From Chlorokybus atmophyticus (Eukaryota > Streptophyta > Chlorokybophyceae > Chlorokybales > Chlorokybaceae), in contig RHPI01003508.1 of assembly GCA_009103225.1 (NCBI GenBank), positions 154,838-218,837 on the forward strand: 64,000 nt of DNA. Reading direction: 5' to 3'. Of the stretch, positions 61,441 through 64,000 are shown one piece after another (the first letter of the stretch is position 1; each line of letters begins with the position of its first letter). A program made the translations under genes and the position numbers. The notes beneath the pieces were generated by a model, which had not been told where the DNA came from, searched no databases, and worked only from the letters and a program-made list of their open reading frames with translations.

Positions 61441-62688
61441 TGGGCAGAGACAGAGACAGAGACAGAGACAGAGGTGAGGGCGGGCTGGAGGCGGCGGAGG
61501 TGGAGACAGAGGGAAAGAGGATGAGAGGGAGAGAGGATACAGAGAGAGGCAGACTGGACAGGCGGAGGCGTCTGCGTTTGCGCCCTGAACGAGGAGTCGT
61601 AAGGACAAGGCAGGACTCGTGCTGGTTGGAGCGTCCAGCATCATGGCATCATGACGAGGTGAGAGAGAGCGATCAGCTGCACGTGCTGCATGCATGCCGT
61701 TTGCTGCTGGTTTCTGTTCTCTCAAGGTCTGAATGAAAGTCTGAAGGTCCAGAAGAAAGTCCTACCTGTGAAATTGTTGTCGGCTGGGCTATGCTTCCGT
61801 AGGCAGCGTGTGCATGCATCCAATCTATTGACCTAATTACACGTGTGCTTGCGTCTGCACTGCAGACGTGCATGGCATGCATAATATGTGCCCATGCATA
61901 CACGCAATATTCGTATGTTCTCATGCCTGCCCACAGTGTTCAACTGTATACCTGTCTGCAGGCACGCCATGCATGCAGACACCAAAGCATGCATGGCGTG
62001 CCTGCAGACAGGTATACAAACAAAAATTTGTGCATGCACGCAATCGTGGATGCTCCGAAACCTCCTGGGAGCTTGTGTGTATGTTGATCGAGCAAAACAG
62101 CAGCAGTGCGGCAATACAACTGCATATGTTGCTGTGAAAACCATCGTATGCATGCCCACGTCGAATCGTAGACAGTAGACAGACTTGAGCGTCTAATGTT
62201 GAATCTTGAGCTTTGAATGTAGACCATTGTGACCAACGTGCATGCATGCATGCGGACAGCATGAACAAGTGGTGTATGCAGGCGAACTTCATTCAGGAGT
62301 TGACAGCGGTGGTCCTGAAGGCGGTCACCTAGCCACTGGTGTGTGTGGCCACCTTGTTGTGGCTGGATGTATAGTTCAGCACAGTGGTGTGGGTGATGTC
62401 GTTTATCGATCTGCGCTGCGAGATAGATTGGGCGGGTCTGCGCCATTGGTGGCACAATGACAGGGACGCCCACATGACGAGGTAATGTGTTGTTGCTAGA
62501 TATACTCTGCATGTATTGATCCTTGACTGCGTTGTATGCATTACGTACTCATGCATTCATGCAGGCTGCGACGCTATCATCAGCCCTGGCGAGTGATGCG
62601 GCTGATTTGGGCAGCCATACTGTGGCGCGTGTTCGAGTATGTGTCTGTGTGTGCGCTGTTCGCTGCTGTGTTGCACGTGTTTTGCTGA
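61441..62688 (+). CDS. Tentative 3' part of an unidentified, probably membrane, protein
   Basis: Four exons that join in phase: about 61441-61658 (GTGAGA donor; charged, RDRDRDRDRGEGGLE, then RTRQDSCWLERPASWHHDE), 62282-62323 (ANFIQELTAVVLKA), 62375-62481 (FSTVVWVMSFIDLRCEIDW, then HWWHNDRDAHMTR) and 62565-62688 (LRRYHQPWRVMRLIW, then WRVFEYVSVCALFAAVLHV, stop). The aromatic and hydrophobic segments alternating with charged residues look like transmembrane protein sequence. I recognise no family. The 5' end is unknown. The third intron is short (51 nt) with a weak GTCACC donor, so the model could be partly wrong. Confidence 0.38.
61946..62017. repeat. Perfect inverted repeat, 31-bp arms, 10-nt loop
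   Basis: Arms 61946-61976 and 61987-62017 are exactly complementary (starting GTATACCTGTCTGCAGG), with loop AGACACCAAA. It lies inside the long proposed intron of the gene at 61441-62688. Confidence 0.95.
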
Positions 62689-63656
62689 CATCATGGTGAC
62701 CTGTCTGTGTACAGGACATATATGACGTGCTGTTGTGCACACGCATGCAATACATCTGTGTATGTGCTGAGAATACTGCTGGTTTGTACGGGACGCAGAG
62801 CAGCATGTCAGCAGTATGTTTTGGTACATGTCAAGTCGCATGATTGTCAGGGTGTATCATGTACGCACGTATGCACACCACAATTGACAAGTGTAGTGCT
62901 TCGTAGCGCTTCCAGCAGTTGCTTGAGTATGGCATGCGTGGGTGGACCGCAATATCAGCCGGCAACATCATATGCTTTTGTTTTAATGCACAGCCTGAAC
63001 CTTGAGCTATTTGCATTGAGGCTTCGTCAAGTTCACACAGCAGCATACCCCTTTCGTACAAGCTTACACCAATAGACAGTCAGTGTCATTCACAGGGCCT
63101 GGATGTTTGTTTCGCCACGCGCAGGGTATGTACTAAATGTAGGCAGTAGGAGTATAGGTAGACTAGTGACATAGTTATCCCGGTGGTCGTGCATGCGGCA
63201 TTCAGGTGCGTGGGGTATGTTGCATGTCGTGCATGGCGTTGAAATGCATGCATTTATGATAACAGCCTCGTGCTTATCCTGTACAACACTACTACACTAC
63301 AGTGTTTACAATGTCTGCATGGTAGGCTACCCAATGACACCACAAGTTAGGCATACACAAGATGATGTTCATGATGATGTACATGTGCTTGTTAAGCTCC
63401 AATATATGGACGATGCTAACGTGATGGTGTTGATGTTCAACAGGTTGTCGTCACCAGGGGGCCTCAAGAGTAGGTCTATTCCACTCCTTCCATCCCTCCT
63501 TCAGTCAGCCTGCAGCTAACCCAGCTAGCTGCAGTCGCTTACTCAACTCACTGCATGAAGTTACAGCTCAGTGCGGCCCCAGCAGAGTATACTGTACTTC
63601 TCAGTAGGTTACCACCCACCAAAGGGGACCTTATGAGAAGTCCAACAAGTTGCTGG
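62689..63656. other. Intergenic DNA
   Basis: No supportable gene. TGCATGCA-type words are frequent, as in most spacers of this window. Confidence 0.45.
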
Positions 63657-64000
63657 CAGGGGCGGAGCCAGCGAGCGAGAGCGAGCGAGAGCGAGCGCGA
63701 GAGAGCGAGAGCGAGAGCGCGAGCGAGAGCGCGAGCGAGCGAGCGAGAGAGAGCGAGCGAGCGAGAGAGCAAGAGAGCGAGAGAGCGAGAGAGCGAGAGC
63801 GACAGAGCGAGAGAGCGAGAGAACGAGAGCGAGAGCGAGAGCGAGAGCGAGAGCGAGAGCGAGAGAGAGAGAGAGAGAGCGGGAGAGAGCGGGAGAGCGG
63901 GAGAGCGGGAGAGGGAGAGCGAGGGAGAGGGAGAGCGAGGGAGAGGGAGAGAGAGAGAGAGAGGGAGAGGGAGAGAGAGGGAGAGAGAGGGAGAGAGAGA
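63657..64000 (+). repeat. Purine-rich (GAGC)/(GA)/(GGGAGA) low-complexity tract
   Basis: Almost uninterrupted GAGCGA, GAGA and GGGAGA words from about 63668 to the window end; it probably continues beyond. ORFs across it are artefacts. Confidence 0.95.

Noticed and set aside
61940-62512. 190-codon minus-strand ORF
   Set aside because: It crosses the perfect hairpin, and the plus-strand exon chain in the same area has better splice and phase support.

Overview
The window is nuclear DNA from a eukaryote of the green lineage, most likely a chlorophyte alga. Its genes carry short GT-AG introns, commonly about 70-90 bp. The gene set fits a green alga: an RWP-RK transcription factor without a visible PB1 domain, a U-box/ARM-repeat ubiquitin ligase of plant type, RAD51C, and a DUF21-CBS (CNNM-like) membrane protein. 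Intergenic DNA is rich in TGCATGCA-type sequence, long (GA)n/(CT)n tracts and decayed retroelements. I cannot name the species. There is no operon structure, no prokaryotic gene, no rRNA and no CRISPR array.

Positions 1-25300 are repeat-dominated. First comes a decayed Ty3/gypsy element (1-4474, broken by a 383-base N gap). It unusually carries a cytosine-5 DNA methyltransferase-like domain upstream of the reverse transcriptase and a PHD finger downstream of the integrase. Then come direct repeats, a small insertion carrying a tRNA-like promoter (about 7203-7672) lodged in a decayed coiled-coil ORF, a (GA)n tract, a tentative spliced gene (8890-9430), a two-copy tandem repeat, perfect hairpins, and two related chromovirus-type LTR elements (12340-18246 and 18498-about 25300). 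The first of these has both LTRs, a tRNA-iMet-type primer-binding site, a polypurine tract and a near-perfect 5-bp target duplication, but has lost its integrase core.

Positions 28600-62700 are the gene-bearing half. In order, with mostly alternating strands: an unrecognised secreted 304-aa protein (+), a U-box/ARM protein (-), an FSH1/OVCA2-type serine hydrolase (+), a decayed Penelope-like reverse transcriptase (-), a Q-rich RWP-RK regulator (-), RAD51C (+), a plastid- or cytosol-type VOC/glyoxalase-fold metalloprotein (-), a CNNM-like DUF21-CBS protein (+), and a tentative unidentified membrane protein (+). I worked out exon boundaries by hand from reading-frame continuity and GT/AG sites. 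Where all exon phases agree the model is firm; unresolved junctions are stated.

The strongest candidate for something unusual is the retroelement at the left edge, which combines a DNA-methylation writer-like domain with a chromatin-reader finger. The copy here is dead (stops and frameshifts), so the claim concerns the family's architecture. These genes do not form one pathway: the gene half is ordinary housekeeping and regulation set between old transposons.
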